Part shown: positions 21,248-32,721 of the stretch, piece by piece
How positions within the stretch are numbered: position 1 is the first letter of the stretch
Layout of the letters: each line of letters opens with the position of its first letter
Origin: Zasmidium citrigriseum
Taxonomy: Eukaryota > Ascomycota > Dothideomycetes > Mycosphaerellales > Mycosphaerellaceae
Length of the DNA stretch: 64,000 nucleotides
Reading direction: 5' to 3'
NCBI GenBank assembly: GCA_002786025.1
Contig: NHNW01000001.1
Span: forward strand, 682,001 to 746,000
Notes under the pieces: generated by a model
Databases searched by the model: none
The model's input: the letters and a program-made list of their open reading frames with translations, nothing else
Told to the model about the DNA's origin: nothing
Translations under genes and position numbers: made by a program

Positions 21248-22559
21248 CGTTTTGAACGCGCGATTCGGAGGATGTCGTCGGTGGCCTTGACTGGCACCTG
21301 CAGGCGGACAAATGACGGACAACGCTCAATCTCCCGGGATCAGGAGGCTGTACGACTCAGGGATTGAAGCTGTTCATCTCTGCTGCATCTCGATGGCACA
21401 CGACAGCAGGAGCAGCTTCACGGCGTCAAGAAATGAGCGAGTAACAGTCGGTGGTGAGTCCGTGGTCGAGGAGCAGAATCAGCAGATCGCAATGGACGAG
21501 CATGTCCCTGCTCCACGCCGCATTCAGGTTTAGACTCAAAGTGCTTGCATTAGCGCGTCACGCTCGCGATGCGCCCCAGACCCGCGATCGACGAACAATA
21601 CTACATGTACCACGGTCGTGGCCCTTTGTCGCCATTGTGCATGCCGACGAACCTCATCTGGATCTGCCGCACCGTTGTTGACATGCGCCGACTTGACGGG
21701 ACGTCTTGGCCCAGTTTTGAGACATTCTGGCCGGCAAAAGCGTTGCAGTTGCTAGAACTATGGGCGAGCGGACCAAGCTCGTGACGCCCAGTCCGCCGAG
21801 TGGGCCGCGTCGAAATAGCACTTCTGTTTGCACTGCAGTCGCCGTCGTTGGCTGCGAACAACATCTGCGGCATCAAAGGGGGGTTTCATGCATCTACACA
21901 CATCCTCGTCGCCCATGCAATGGACGTCTGCCGCGGGGCTATGAAGGTCGAGTATCGAGAGGCCAGAAATTCATCGTGCCAGCGAGCTTATCGATAATGC
22001 TGCCTTCTGCCGGCGTCGATTGGCTGTGGTGCTAGGGCGGCTGGTATTCATTTCGCGTCACGTCTTGCGTCTTGCGGCTAGCAGAATGGCTCGTGTGCCC
22101 CTGGTCCTATCGATTGCGAACGCTTGAACACTCATGGCGGCGATAGTACGGGATAGTCTACGTGAGCGAGATGGCCATGCCGTCAGCCGTGAGTCTCTTC
22201 ATCAACGCTCTCCTGAACCGCAGTCCTGCTTCTGTTCCATACCGTCTCTACCACACTATACTGCACAGCAGCTCCACCTCCACCGCCGCATCTCGATTCT
22301 CCACCATCGCCAGCGCATACGTCAGGAATAGGACGCCGTTTGCGACCCAGCGAGCGCTCTGCACCACCCTGCGTCCTGCATCCTGCATCCCGCGAACGTG
22401 GCCTGACACAGTAAACTACTTCAGCAACCGCCCGACTCGACACCTTTCCGCGAGAGCCCTCCGCCGCGCAGAGCTCTGCTCTCGTGCCTGTCCTTCGTTT
22501 GATATGCTCCACGATCCTTACCGCCCTTCGTTTCTTCCTGTATTCTTAATTACTTCTTC
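21248..22559. promoter_or_regulatory. long divergent intergenic, RCE1 / serine-rich gene
   Basis: This segment is 1.3 kb. It is probably the promoter of RCE1 on the left and a long leader/promoter of the serine-rich gene on the right. Frames of 60-170 codons in it (for example 22162-22677) show no family pattern. The pyrimidine-rich end at 22480-22559 resembles a fungal 5' UTR. Confidence 0.5.
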
Positions 22560-25500
22560 ATGTTCCTGGACCCCGAGCCGAAACGCCCAAAAACCAGCAC
22601 CACCAATTCCAATTCCAGCAATTCCAACAATGCGAACATGTCATCGTCCGGATTCTTCTCCTCGCAGAGACCGATAGCAAATCCCCGAGAGCAGCTCCGC
22701 AGCACCACCCGCCGAAAAGCCCTCCACCAGAGATCGAAATCGCAACAGAACGAACAAGAACTGAGCCAGGTTCCAGAAAATCAACCTACTACTGTCCGCT
22801 TAGTCAACCCTTCGCCATCCCCTCCTTCGACCACCGCCTCAAACAACAGTCGCAGCGACGGCGACGAGAGCAAAGAGAATTGGCAGCAAAATCATGGTGC
22901 TCCGCCTCGCTTACCCCCGTCAGCCTTGGTGAAGCGGGCTAGCGTATCAAATTCAAGTATTTCGGCTGCAGGCCGGGACTACGGTGTTTCAGACACGCCT
23001 ACGCCGGCGAATGAGGCGCAGAGAGTGGACAATGCGCCCAACATTACCTTGCTCCCGAACAACTCGCAGCACGAGCTATCCAGGCCAACATGGCACCGTC
23101 TCAGCACGTCCTCTGCCTACTCGCAGACCTCCACCCTCCACGAAAGCGAGATTGCCTCGTCGAAAAAGAGCGGCAAGAGCCAGAGGTTCAGTAGCTTTAG
23201 CCAGATATCTACACTCAGAGGTACTCCCACACCTACCGAGCAGGAGAATCGGGAACGTGCAGAAGCAGGTGAGGTTGCCGCCAGGTCGGGATCAGGGTCG
23301 GCGCTGGCGTTGCAGACACTGCAGGAAACCTCCCCGGAGCGGCCAGAGAGATTGTCGACAATCAGACCCGTCCCGCCATCCGATACGTCCTCGCCCACGC
23401 AACAAGGTCCAGGATCTCAGTCGGCGGACGACTCTTCTCCTACTCGTCCTCGAACTGCACCGTCTTCCGATTTAGAACAACCCTCATCTGGCTCCCGTCA
23501 CAGGAACTATAGAACCTATTCCACTGGATCGTCTTCGTCTCCTACAGCCAGTCTTAATATCCGGGATATCAACGCTACACCCGTATCTCATCTACCGCAG
23601 GGTCGTCCAGAATCGCAGGCGATCTCTGAGGCCACCTACCCGCAGCCATCGTCACCGAACTTTATCGCATACAGTCCTGACTCAGTTCGGCCAATTTCCA
23701 GAGAGGACCCCATCCGCAACGCAACGTCCATCGATTCGATTAATTCGCGCCTGCAATACGGTCCTGTTGGGCGTCCAGACACCGACCGCAGTCTTGCAGA
23801 GAGCAGCTCTTGGGCATCGTCCGACTCCAACGGCCCTCTTCCGCCTCTTCACATCCCGAAGAAACGCTTACGACACAAGGCCGCATCGGAGTCGCTCAGC
23901 ACGCAGGCTAGCACTCAAGCAAGTTCTTCTCATGCAGCGGAACCAATGGCGGATGAAGAGATCGACACCCTGCCGTATCCCAAGCGGCCATTCAGCAGTC
24001 ATCTGAGTACAATCGCTAGTGAGAGCGAGCAAAGTCGGACTGCAAGTCAACATCTCAGCCACTTCTCGTTGGGAAGTGGTGTCTTGACTGGCGATGATGC
24101 GAGCAGTCTCCCGCTTTCTCCTGTCGGTCATCGGCGGACGGGCAGTGCTCCTGCAGAGTCGATAGGATCGAACTTGGGATCGCCAGGAACAAGAGGGACG
24201 AGCAGCAGTGAATTTCAGGACGAGGCCGGTGACATGACGCTGGGAGTTTATAGAGAGGCATCCGCGGTACCGCAGCCGCTCTTCCGCGCAAAAGGGGCTC
24301 CTAATATGCTGGATACCACAAAGAAGTACGACGGCCCGCTGCCGCCGATCCCACCCATACCAAAAAGCAGAGACAGCGATGAGAACTTCGACACGCTTTC
24401 GGCATTGCAGAGTCCAGGGCTGCGGCAAAAGAGATCCGGATACTCATTGCGGCAGAGGAGTAACAGCACACCTAGTCATTCCAGACAGCAAAGTCAGATC
24501 AGCTATGTTGAGAGCGACAGGAACAGTCAGGGCAGCACATTATTCCCGCAATGGGCGAGGAACTTCTACAGTGGCACACACGGGTTGAAGAGCAAGGTAT
24601 CTTTGGGGAGTCTGTCAACAGCCAGCCAGCGGCCGCCTATGCATCGCCGAAACCCCAGCTCATGGACCGAACGAAGCATCACCAGCAGGCTCGGCACAGG
24701 ATACAGCAACGTCGAATCCAGCAGCCCAACAAGCAGCCACTTCCTCCCAGCAATCTTCCGCCCACGCACACGCAAACGACAAAACTCCCAACGCGACAGC
24801 CGCTCCTCCAAAATCCGCAAATCCGGCCGCTCGAAACCCTCGCAAGAAACCCGCCGCGACAGCATGGCAATCTTTCAAGATCCCCTCCCGCAGTCCCAAG
24901 AACCCCTCGCCAGCGGCTCTAATACCAACAACGAAGAATACCTCCCCTCAGGCCAACCACGCTGGGGCAAGCTCAAAGGCTCCGAGACGCCCAGCCCAGA
25001 ACCCGGCCGTCGTCTTCCCCGAAAATACAGCAAACAACGCCTCTGGGATACGATGGAATTCCCGCGCCCGATGACCAAAGACCGCCTCTCGGACTTCCAC
25101 CTCCAACCCGACGGAGCCGTCCCACGCCTCGCACCTTCCAAACGAAGCTCCCAAAACCGTCTCTCCGTCTGGCAAGCCCCGTCTTTCGTCTCCTCGCTCG
25201 ACACCCTCATAACCTCCCGATGTAATCGACAGATCCTGCTTTTTGCGCTGGGATTTGTTTGTCCGTTGATGTGGATGCTCGGCGCGCTGCTGCCGCTGCC
25301 GAAGAAACCCATGACGACGGGGGAGCTGGAGAAGGGGCTACAGGATAGTCAGGATGATGTGCAGGCTGCCATGATGAAGCATGAGGCCGGGGATGCGGAG
25401 AGGCGGTGGAAGGAGGAGAAGACGTTTTTGAAAGCTAGGTGGTGGAGGATGTTGAATCGTGTTATGAGTGTGGTTGGGTTGGGGGTTATTGGGGCGATTG

Positions 25501-25590
25501 TAAGTCAAAAATTGATTTGTGGAAGGGCGGAGAAGGTTTTGACTGACTTGTGCTTCGCAGATCGCCCTTGTGGTCGTTGCGACGACGTGA
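22560..25590 (+). CDS. serine-rich tail-anchored protein, function unknown
   Basis: Two exons (22560-25499, 25561-25590) give 989 aa. The second encodes only IALVVVATT. Without the splice the last membrane segment would be cut and a spurious tail added, which supports the intron (GTAAGT...CGCAG). About 850 residues are low-complexity and rich in Ser, Pro, Thr and Gln, with many possible phosphorylation sites. The C-terminal part has a hydrophobic segment (ILLFALGFVCPLMWMLGALLPLP), a charged helix (EKGLQDSQDDVQAAMMKHEAGDAERRWKEEK), and a final membrane segment (VMSVVGLGVIGAIIALVVVATT). That makes a hairpin or tail-anchored membrane protein with a large cytosolic disordered part. Similar proteins are annotated only as serine-rich in other ascomycetes. 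An internal start at 22638 is possible. Confidence 0.8.
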
Positions 25591-26490
25591 CGGACGTTCT
25601 CTCCACTCGATCTTTCTTGCATTTTCAACGCACGGCTACGATCCGGCCATCTCCTCTGTCTAATTTACTCTGCAGCGTCCAGCGGCCATTTGCGTCTGTC
25701 GAAATTTGGTACGACGACGAACGAACGATTTACTTCTGTCTATTCGCCAACTTAAATTTGAAGAAGAGGGGGAGGAGGATTTGTTGATGTGATATCATTC
25801 GAATATTTGACGATACCCATGTCACCTATGTGGAAGAAGAGAAACGGACTGTGTCTAATGTCTTGTTGTTTAATTCTTGTTGATGGTTGTTTATATTATA
25901 CAGAAGAGTGGAAGCAGAAGGGGTTTATATACAGATTCTTGGAACGCATGTTCAAAATCACCACCTGCCTCAAGGACCGTCAACGCTTCGACGACCCGCC
26001 ATTCACAACAAACGAAGAGAAGAGAAGAGACGTAGTGATAGTGCTTTCCGCATACAAGCTATATGCAAGAGAGCCCGACTGCCCATCTATGTGCCGCCGC
26101 CAGCTCGAAGGCAATGCCTCCTTGCCCAGCAGCACGACTTTTGGTGTCCTATCTACACCTGGTATGATCCCCATATGCCTCGATCATACGCCTCTCTCAT
26201 TGGAGGCAGTCCATAAGAAAAGAAAGCATCAAAAAGTATCCAGTATTTTTCTGTACTCATGTCCGTCCCTCCCTGCCGTTGCACTTCGTCGTCGTAGAAA
26301 GTCGTGATCTTTTGATGTATCCATATCTTGTCTTTTGATCTGTGCCGTGCCCTGCTTCGTTCGAAGGGAAAGTCGTGATCGTGGAAAAGGAAAGTCGCTT
26401 CGTCGTGGAAAGGGAATAAATAAGAATAGTCGATCGGCGTGAACTCGGTCGGTCGTAGTCGTTGGAGAGCGTCCAGTCGTGCCGGGTCTC
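25591..26490. other. convergent 3' region with short repeated motifs
   Basis: No gene is supported. An AT-richer stretch (25600-25960) is probably the 3' UTR of the serine-rich gene. Around 26300-26420 the words AAAGTCGTGATC and CGTCGTGGAAA recur imperfectly; this is a local low-complexity area of unknown meaning. Confidence 0.45.
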
Positions 26491-28040
26491 TCAGTCATCA
26501 ATGACAATGACCTCGCGCGGCGCAACCTCATGCTGACTCTCACCACCATACACCAAAGCACCGAGCTGCGATCCAGAGATCGGCAACTTGTACCACTGCT
26601 TCTTCATCGGACCGTTGGCGACGAGGAGGTGGACGAGTGGCGCGATGTAGAGTTCGCATATCTCACCAGACGCACCCCACTGAGTGAGAGCGCGAACAGC
26701 GGCGATGTCCTGGAAGTTCTTGTGGAGAGGCAAAGGGGCGAGGTCGTCGCGAGGGAGCTGGAGGAGGCCTTGCTTGGTGCCGACTTTGATGGCGATGGTG
26801 AGCTTGGAAAGACCGTGGGCTTGGCGGAGGAGGAGGGAGAGGGGCTTGATGAGCGTCCAGGCCCACTTCCAGTGGCTGAGAGTAATGTTCAGAGTCTTGA
26901 CGTTGTTGAGGGCGGACGGGGTGATGAGCTTGGTCAGGCGTGGGAGAACGAAGTTGTAGGCGAGGGCGTCCTCGTTGGGGAAGGTGATGTTGAGGGGCTT
27001 CTTGTAGAGGACCGTGCGAGCCTCGCTGTGGATCTGCTTGTTGATGAGGAGGACGTTGGGTGTGCTCATGGCTGGATATGCGAAGGGAGCGACAGAGTCT
27101 TTCCAGTTGGCAAGGCCGTTACCGAGCATCTTGCTGGCTTCAGACCAGTCGCCGGTCATGCTGTAGATCTTGTCGCGGACCTCGCGGGGCAGGCTGAAGA
27201 AGGTAGCGGTGGTGTTGCTCTGCATGCGGTACTTGAGCTCCTTGGCCAGACCAGCATCAATGCCAACGAAGTTGACATTCTTGATGCCGCGAAGCTTGCG
27301 CAGGGATTCGCAGGCCTCGCGCATCTGATCGCGGAAACCGCAATCCCAGCTCGCTTGGGCGCAAATGGTGACATGCTCGCGGAGGCGAGGGTCGGTGAAG
27401 CGGACGGTGAAGTTCTTCAGGTTGTGGCCCTTCTCAAGGATCTCGGCGAGGCCCTTCAGCAACCTGATTATCGTTAGCTGGATCGTAACAACAGCATGAG
27501 GAGAAGTAGACATACCGCATGTATCCGTGCCACGAGTTGGCGAGGATGTCCTTCTCCAAAAGACGATGGCCGTCATCAGAGACCTCGATGGAAGTAAGCT
27601 GGCGGAGAGGGTGTACCGTGATGATGCGGCACAGCTTCTGGTTGAGCAGACCGTGCTTGAAGGAGACAGAAAGGTTGGATCGGCGCATCATAGCAATAGC
27701 CTCGCTGGAGATCTGGCGGTTGATCAAGAGGACAGTCGGTGTCTTCCTCTTAGCGACTCTCGTCATGGCGCGCTCCTTCCCGGCCTGGGACTTGACGTAG
27801 GCGTAGAGTTTGTCGAAGTAGGCGTCCATGCCCTCGAAAGAGAAGCAGAAGGAGTAGACCAACTCGCGAAGCTCGGCTGCGAGGTGGAGGAAGGGGAAGA
27901 TGCTCTTGACGAATTGGATCTGGGCGCGGGTGACGCGGCGCTCGGAGTCGTTGAAGAGCGCCATGGATGAGGTGCGCTTCTGTAAAAGATGTTTGTTAGT
28001 TCTGAAAGGTCTTTGTGTTGTTAGAAAGGCGAAATACCAT
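26491..28040 (-). CDS. two-module 2EXR/F-box-like protein, function unknown
   Basis: The main exons 27979-27516 and 27463-26491 join in phase at a 52-bp intron (GTATGT...AATCAG). From the ATG at 27964 the product is 473 aa. An upstream ATG at 28040, followed directly by a GTATTT donor and a TTTTACAG acceptor at 27980, would add MKRTSS in frame (479 aa). I use that longer model with reserve. The protein has two copies of a pattern common in fungal 2EXR/F-box-like proteins: a leucine/arginine helix (AAELRELVYSF; LPREVRDKIYSM), then TVLLINRQISSEA or NVLLINKQIHSEA. Two tandem modules in one protein are the main feature. Function unknown. The opposite strand has a long shadow frame of 332 codons. 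Confidence 0.75.
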
Positions 28041-28736
28041 GGTGGGGATGTGTGGCGGTTGTCGGTAAGTCGGTAAGAGGCTGGAGGATAAGTCGATGAC
28101 TAAAGTCGGAGCCAAGATGTCTCTGGTATTACCGAAGGCTTTTTGGAAGTAGATGTTGGTGGATGAAAGAGAGCAGGAGGAAGGGTAGACAGCTAGGTAG
28201 TTATAGTTTTTCAGAGCAGAGACCCTGGATCGTGTCTCAGGATCAGTGAAGCAAAGGCAGCACTTCGGGTGCATGTGGTAAGAATGAGGATCTGGGAAGA
28301 CATTGGGGATATCCTACCTCATTGATCCTGGTTGACCCGTCGTCGATTCCCAATGGCATGGGAGTCAGCACCATAAATTGGGTGGAGCCTCCCAAGCCCT
28401 CCTCTTGGAGAAGGGGACTCTGGGGATTGTTGTAAGTCGTCGTGGGGGGCGTATTCCAACTCTTCCCAATGCGGCCCCAAGAATTGAATGAAGCATCGGC
28501 AGCATGGTCTTGGCACATGCCTCAAACTGAGTGAAGTGAGGTGCTGCCTGCAGCATTGAACTCTCTGATTGGCCGCGTGGTATTGTTAGCGGCCATTTCG
28601 AGTGTGCACGGTGTTTTAGCTTCCGGAATATTCGCCGAAAAGCAGCATATGCATTGTTGTGAAGCTGTAGGAGCGGCTCATGATAGTGAGTGAAGGAGAT
28701 CTGAATATGGCGAGCTAGCGGAGGGCCGCTATTGGC
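28041..28736. other. intergenic, upstream of the 2EXR-like gene
   Basis: No gene is supported. The left part is probably the promoter and leader of the 2EXR-like gene; the right end is the 3' region of the phosphatase gene. Confidence 0.5.
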
Positions 28737-29365
28737 TCATAGCTTCGATTCGTAGCGCCGTCGCTCGCTGTACCAGTCGCCCGTGTATCTATTCTTCAAC
28801 CACGTTTCGTAAACGCGGTTGGATTCAGCTTCTGAAGTGGCCTTGAGCATGTCTGCGTAGACCTCCAGCTGTTCCTGGAATCCGGGGTTGGGCTCGCAGA
28901 CTGGACGGCCCTCGTTCAGCTGTGCAAGAGCGGCAGCAGGCGATATTCGATACTTGTACATCAAGTAAGCGCAGACGATCGTTGCCGAACGCGACTTGCC
29001 CATTGCACCTGTTGAGGACGGTCAGAGGTGTCGAGCTAGAATGCTTTGCTCGGGTATCCACTCGTTCATGTCTACTTACAATGGACAAACACAGCTCCAC
29101 CATTACTCAAGGCAGATTCGATGAACTCATTGGTATCTCTGAAATGGTTCGTATGTTTGAGGAAGTCCTCATTGGGATCGTCGTCGAGCTTGACTTGCAA
29201 GTGAGTGTATTCCTTGAAGTGACCCGCTTCGTACAGATCGTAATCCAAGGCGGAGACGATATGGGTGATGCCGGCCTCCTTGAAGAGATCTTGTCTCTGG
29301 AAAAGGGCATGCAGTCCGCCAATGTACAGGCCCCCAGCGCGAGGCACTTCATCGACCCATCCCAT
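28737..29365 (-). CDS. dual-specificity protein phosphatase
   Basis: This is a cysteine-based phosphatase acting on phospho-Tyr/Ser/Thr. Two exons (29365-29080 and 29008-28737) joined by a 71-bp intron (GTAAGT...AACAG) give 185 aa. The splice falls inside the active site: it joins VFVHC to AMGKSRSAT, giving the HCx5R loop HCAMGKSRS. The general-acid Asp is probably in KLDDDPNEDF. The N-terminus (WVDEVPRAGGLYIGGLHALF) matches Yvh1/DUSP12-type enzymes, but the C-terminal zinc-binding domain of Yvh1 is missing: the protein ends about 60 residues after the active-site helix. It may be a separate fungal DSP rather than true Yvh1. The ATG at 29365 is the first; the frame before it starts with TTG. 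Confidence 0.9.
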
Positions 29366-29673
29366 CGTGTGAGGTGTCCAGGAGAGCAAGGTGAGGAATT
29401 CTATCGTTGAGTGTTGGCTGTGTGAGAGATGCTATCGTTTTCTCGTTTTCATCTGTATCTTCTATACAATTCCCAAAATGAATGAGCAAGCTATCACGTG
29501 AAAGACTGTGAAAGTGAGCGTTGGTGTGAAAGTAGATTCCCTCGTGATGGGGTGAAGTTGAAGCGAGAGCCAGCACGGGCCAACTGGGGTCCGCATGGCT
29601 GGATGACAGCTGGTTGATTTTCGAAGTCGCCCAACTCCTCCATCTTGTCTTGTCTTCCTCCAAATCTGCGACC
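29366..29673. promoter_or_regulatory. shared divergent promoter, phosphatase / IRC22-like
   Basis: There are 308 bp between divergent start codons. The right half is pyrimidine-rich just before the IRC22-like ATG. No specific element is claimed. Confidence 0.5.
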
Positions 29674-30687
29674 ATGGTTTCTCTCAAATTCGCAGCGCTC
29701 GCTGCAGCTGCTCTGTCGTCATTCACTGCATTCGCGCAAGACCCAGCAGACGAAGGCGTCACGGTAATGCAGCTACTCTGACCCTCGAAAGCCAATGCCT
29801 GCTAATGCCCGCCGCAGGTCGAAGATGCGGCCGAGCCCAACATTGCCGATGTCAACATGGAGGACATGATGAGGATGATGGAAGGTGCCGGCGACCAGTC
29901 TGGCCAGCAAAAGGCGCAACAACCGCTGAACGTGGGCGTGAATGTCTCGTTCCCAGACGCCGAGATCTTTGGTGTCAAGATGGTCAATGGCCGCCCCACG
30001 AGAGCCCTGCTCCATATTACCAACAATGAAGATACGGATATCAATGTCTTGGTCGCCCTTGGGTCGCTCTTGACGCCCATTGATGTTCCAGGAGCTCCAG
30101 ACCCACCGCAGGTTGTTCGCAACCTGACGGGCACCAAGTTTGGGACGACTATCCCTCCAAAGAGCAAGGAGACCGTCACGTACTCCTTCGCGACTGTCAT
30201 GCACCCGCAGGATCTCACTCTGGAGCTCAAGACCATCATCTCTCGGGGACAGAGCATGTTCACTCTCACGGTCTTCCAGGAGACTGTGTCGGTTGTCGAG
30301 GCCCCAGTCTCCATCTTTGATCCCCAGATGTGAGTAGTCGCCATCGATGAGTGCTGCTGACAATGCTGACCTAAGGTTCCTAGTATCTTCCTCTACCTCT
30401 TCCTCGCTGGCGCCTTCGGCGGAACCTGCTACTTCATCTACACGACTTGGATCACGACTCTCTTCCCTCAGAAGAAGCGCGGAGGCAAGGGCGGCGAACG
30501 GGCGAAACGATCGACTGGAGGCAAGCCCGTGGACCCAACCGACCAGGTCGCTGTGGCTGGCGCGGATGGCCCTGCTGTGACGACTGGATCGAAGGGCTAC
30601 GATGCAAGCTGGATCCCGGAGGGACACATCAACAAGCCGGCCGCCAGAAAAGTTGCAGGTGGCAGGCCAAAGAGCAGGGCGGCATAG
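29674..30687 (+). CDS. IRC22: Irc22 / TRAP-alpha-like ER membrane protein
   Basis: This resembles the alpha subunit of the translocon-associated protein complex; the fungal form is named Irc22. Three exons (29674-29763, 29818-30329, 30384-30687) give 301 aa. It has a signal peptide (MVSLKFAALAAAALSSFTAFA), then an acidic luminal stretch (NMEDMMRMMEGAG). The luminal beta-sandwich follows (LNVGVNVSFPDAEIFGVKMVNGRPTRALLHITNNE...SFATVMHPQDLTLEL). There is one transmembrane helix (IFLYLFLAGAFGGTCYFIYTTWI) and a basic Gly/Lys-rich cytosolic tail. The second splice (AT|GTGAGT...CCTAG) avoids an early TGA and gives DPQIIFLYLFL. The exact role in fungi is poorly known; family assignment is firm. Confidence 0.9.
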
Positions 30688-31083
30688 TTGACGACGGCTG
30701 TTGGCATGGAAACATGAACTCGATTGGAGAGCATCCATTCACCAACCCTCCGCGGGTGCAGCCGAGATTCACTGCCTCGACTCGTCCCAGCTTCGAGTCG
30801 ACCTTGGAAACTTGTCTGGCATGCTATGCTGCTGGAGAGGCCTTGTGCGAAATGGGAAAGCTTACTTGGGAAGTTGTAGGCAGATCAGAAGAGTATCTAG
30901 ACAGCAAATGTGAAGAAATGAATAGCTGCGATCACGAAATCCATAGGGCGCGAATAGTATGCCCCGAAAGTTAGGTATTTACAGACATTGGTTGCTACAC
31001 CCATCAGTCATTCGGCCTCTTGAGGTCCTCTGCTACAATGTCTTTGCTAGTAATACAGTCTTTCAATCAAATGCTGTCATATA
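30688..31083. other. convergent 3' region
   Basis: No gene is supported; 3' ends of the IRC22-like gene and of the membrane-protein gene to its right. Confidence 0.5.
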
Positions 31084-32003
31084 TCATGCCCGGTCATCAA
31101 CCTCGTCCTGTTCCGCCAGAGATGCATAGTCGTGACTCTTCACATAAGGTGGCCTAGCAACCCAGTCAACACCTTTCTCAAAAGCCTTTCCTCCTATCTC
31201 TGCTAAAACTAGTTGCTCGATGAGCGTAGCCAAGGCATATCTTACCTGAAATAATTCTTTAATCCAACAATCGCCGCAGTGCCCATCGCGAATCCCGCCA
31301 AAACCCGACTCCAGTCCTGCTCATACGACGCCTGTCCCACACTCAAAGCGATCAAATCGTACACCAGACACCCGCCCAGGATCCAATCGCTGCAGGCACC
31401 CAGCAGTCCAAATCCGAGTCCTGTCACCACTTTCAAGGGTTTGCTCGGAAGCTGGTTCTTGTAAAAGGCCACGGAGGTGTTGTGCAGAATGTCCAGAACT
31501 CCAATCCCGGCAAAGGTCTTCGAGACGACGTGTGTTAGGATCGAACTCCAGGACTTCGTATTCATAGGCTCCAACTGCGTGAAAACGTAAAACAGCTGCG
31601 CAGTCGTATTGATCACGACAAAAATATCGGCAACCTTCAAATTCCCCGAATTCCAAAAGAACATCCACGTCCCAATACAAACATTCCCCAGCGCATAATA
31701 CGGCACAAACTTGACAATCTCATCCAGTTCCTTCTTCTCCCTAGGATTGGCCGGGTTGAGTTTCCAGAGCTTGTACAGCCAGGCCAGTTGGAAGAACTGC
31801 TGCGGGAAGAAGAACCCCGCGATGAAGAAGGGTTGCGGGGAGAAGAAGGAGAGGTTCGCGTCGTGGATGTCTTTCATGTTCGGGGAGGAGAACATGCCAT
31901 ATTGCTGGGCGGCGAAGTCGTAGAGGAAGGAGGCCGGCGCGAGGTAGCGCGCTGTGCTGAGGGAGACGCCCATTGTTTCTGTGAGTTTGGTGGTTAGTGA
32001 CAT
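31084..32003 (-). CDS. polytopic membrane protein, function unknown
   Basis: Two exons (32003-31246, 31153-31084) give 275 aa. Read without splicing, the frame stops right after LKNYFR. A perfect donor (AG|GTAAGA) at that point and an acceptor (TTGCTAG) 92 bp on continue it in phase as RPPYVKSHDYASLAEQDEVDDRA, which looks like a natural cytosolic tail. Around five or six hydrophobic segments are visible (SFFSPQPFFIAGFFFPQQFF, YYALGNVCIGTWMFFW, VADIFVVINTTAQLFYVF, VVTGLGFGLLGACSDWILGG, VLAGFAMGTAAIVGL). I do not recognise a named family; uncharacterised fungal membrane proteins look alike. Start at 32003 is the first ATG; 31973 is an alternative. Confidence 0.78.
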
Positions 32004-32721
32004 TTCGGAGAAAACGATGAACAAGATGGTAAATTAGGGAGATCTGATGAGGATGTACCTGATGAAAGAAGAGGTGAAGTCAGATCGTGGCTGAGGAAGC
32101 GATGATGAATGCCTGGATTTGACTTTCTTGCGAAGGATCCTGATCCAAACTTGTTCGACGCCCTCCGGTGAGAGTGAAAGTCGGGTTTGTGCGAGGTTCT
32201 GTGCAGGGCTGAGGGTGTACAGCAGAAGCGCGAATTTCTTGTTGAAATTGCAGCTGCGTAACGAAGAGAAAAGATTGCGAAGTTGAAGAAGCGTCTTTGT
32301 TGTATGTGTGAAAGGAAGTCGTGATGTAAGGCAGGGTCATCGGAGGACGGGATTTGGGGATTCCTAGCCCAAGTACATTCGTGCTCAAGATCTGGGAATA
32401 TCATCATCATCGGAGTGATGCACCCGGACACTTTTGGCCTGTCTGCTAGATGGTCGACGATGGTTTCAACGTACGACGACGTTCTGCGTTGACGGTCAGC
32501 CTTGTCGCATTGCCGGAGAAGACCCGTATTGCCAGCATCGCTTTGCTCTGAAGATCTGTCTCCGAGACGATTAATTCTCATCGTGCATCTATCATACACA
32601 ATTCCTCCCAGTCAGAACTCCACGCTCATGCTAACACCCATGCTCATGCTTTTGACGTATCCTTTCCTTCATTCGACATCCAGTCTCCCCATCATTAAGC
32701 TCATCCATACCTCATCCAACC
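32004..32721. other. intergenic, membrane protein / sugar transporter
   Basis: No gene is supported. Two minus-strand frames (31994-32599 and 32080-32388) overlap each other in different phases without family pattern and are rejected. Probable promoter of the membrane-protein gene plus 3' UTR of the transporter. Confidence 0.5.

Noticed and set aside
22162..22677. 171-codon frame before and into the serine-rich gene
   Set aside because: It runs into the start of the longer coding frame in a different phase; resembles a pyrimidine-rich leader read as Ser/Pro.
25789..26307. 172-codon plus-strand frame after the serine-rich gene
   Set aside because: AT-richer sequence right after a well-supported stop, with no family resemblance; taken as 3' UTR and spacer.
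26479..27477. 332-codon plus-strand frame opposite the 2EXR-like gene
   Set aside because: Antisense shadow of a spliced gene with conserved pattern; the frame crosses the intron-free second exon only.
29773..30738. 321-codon minus-strand frame opposite the IRC22-like gene
   Set aside because: The sense strand has signal peptide, luminal domain, membrane helix and phased introns; the antisense frame has none.
31242..31310. Frameshift mutation or GTTTTG-donor intron in the membrane-protein gene
   Set aside because: First suspected because the next frame remains open. A canonical AG|GTAAGA donor and TTGCTAG acceptor of matching phase explain the sequence without any error.
31994..32599. 201-codon minus-strand frame upstream of the membrane-protein gene
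   Set aside because: It overlaps the start of a better gene in another phase, and a second frame overlaps it; no recognisable content. Probably leader sequence.
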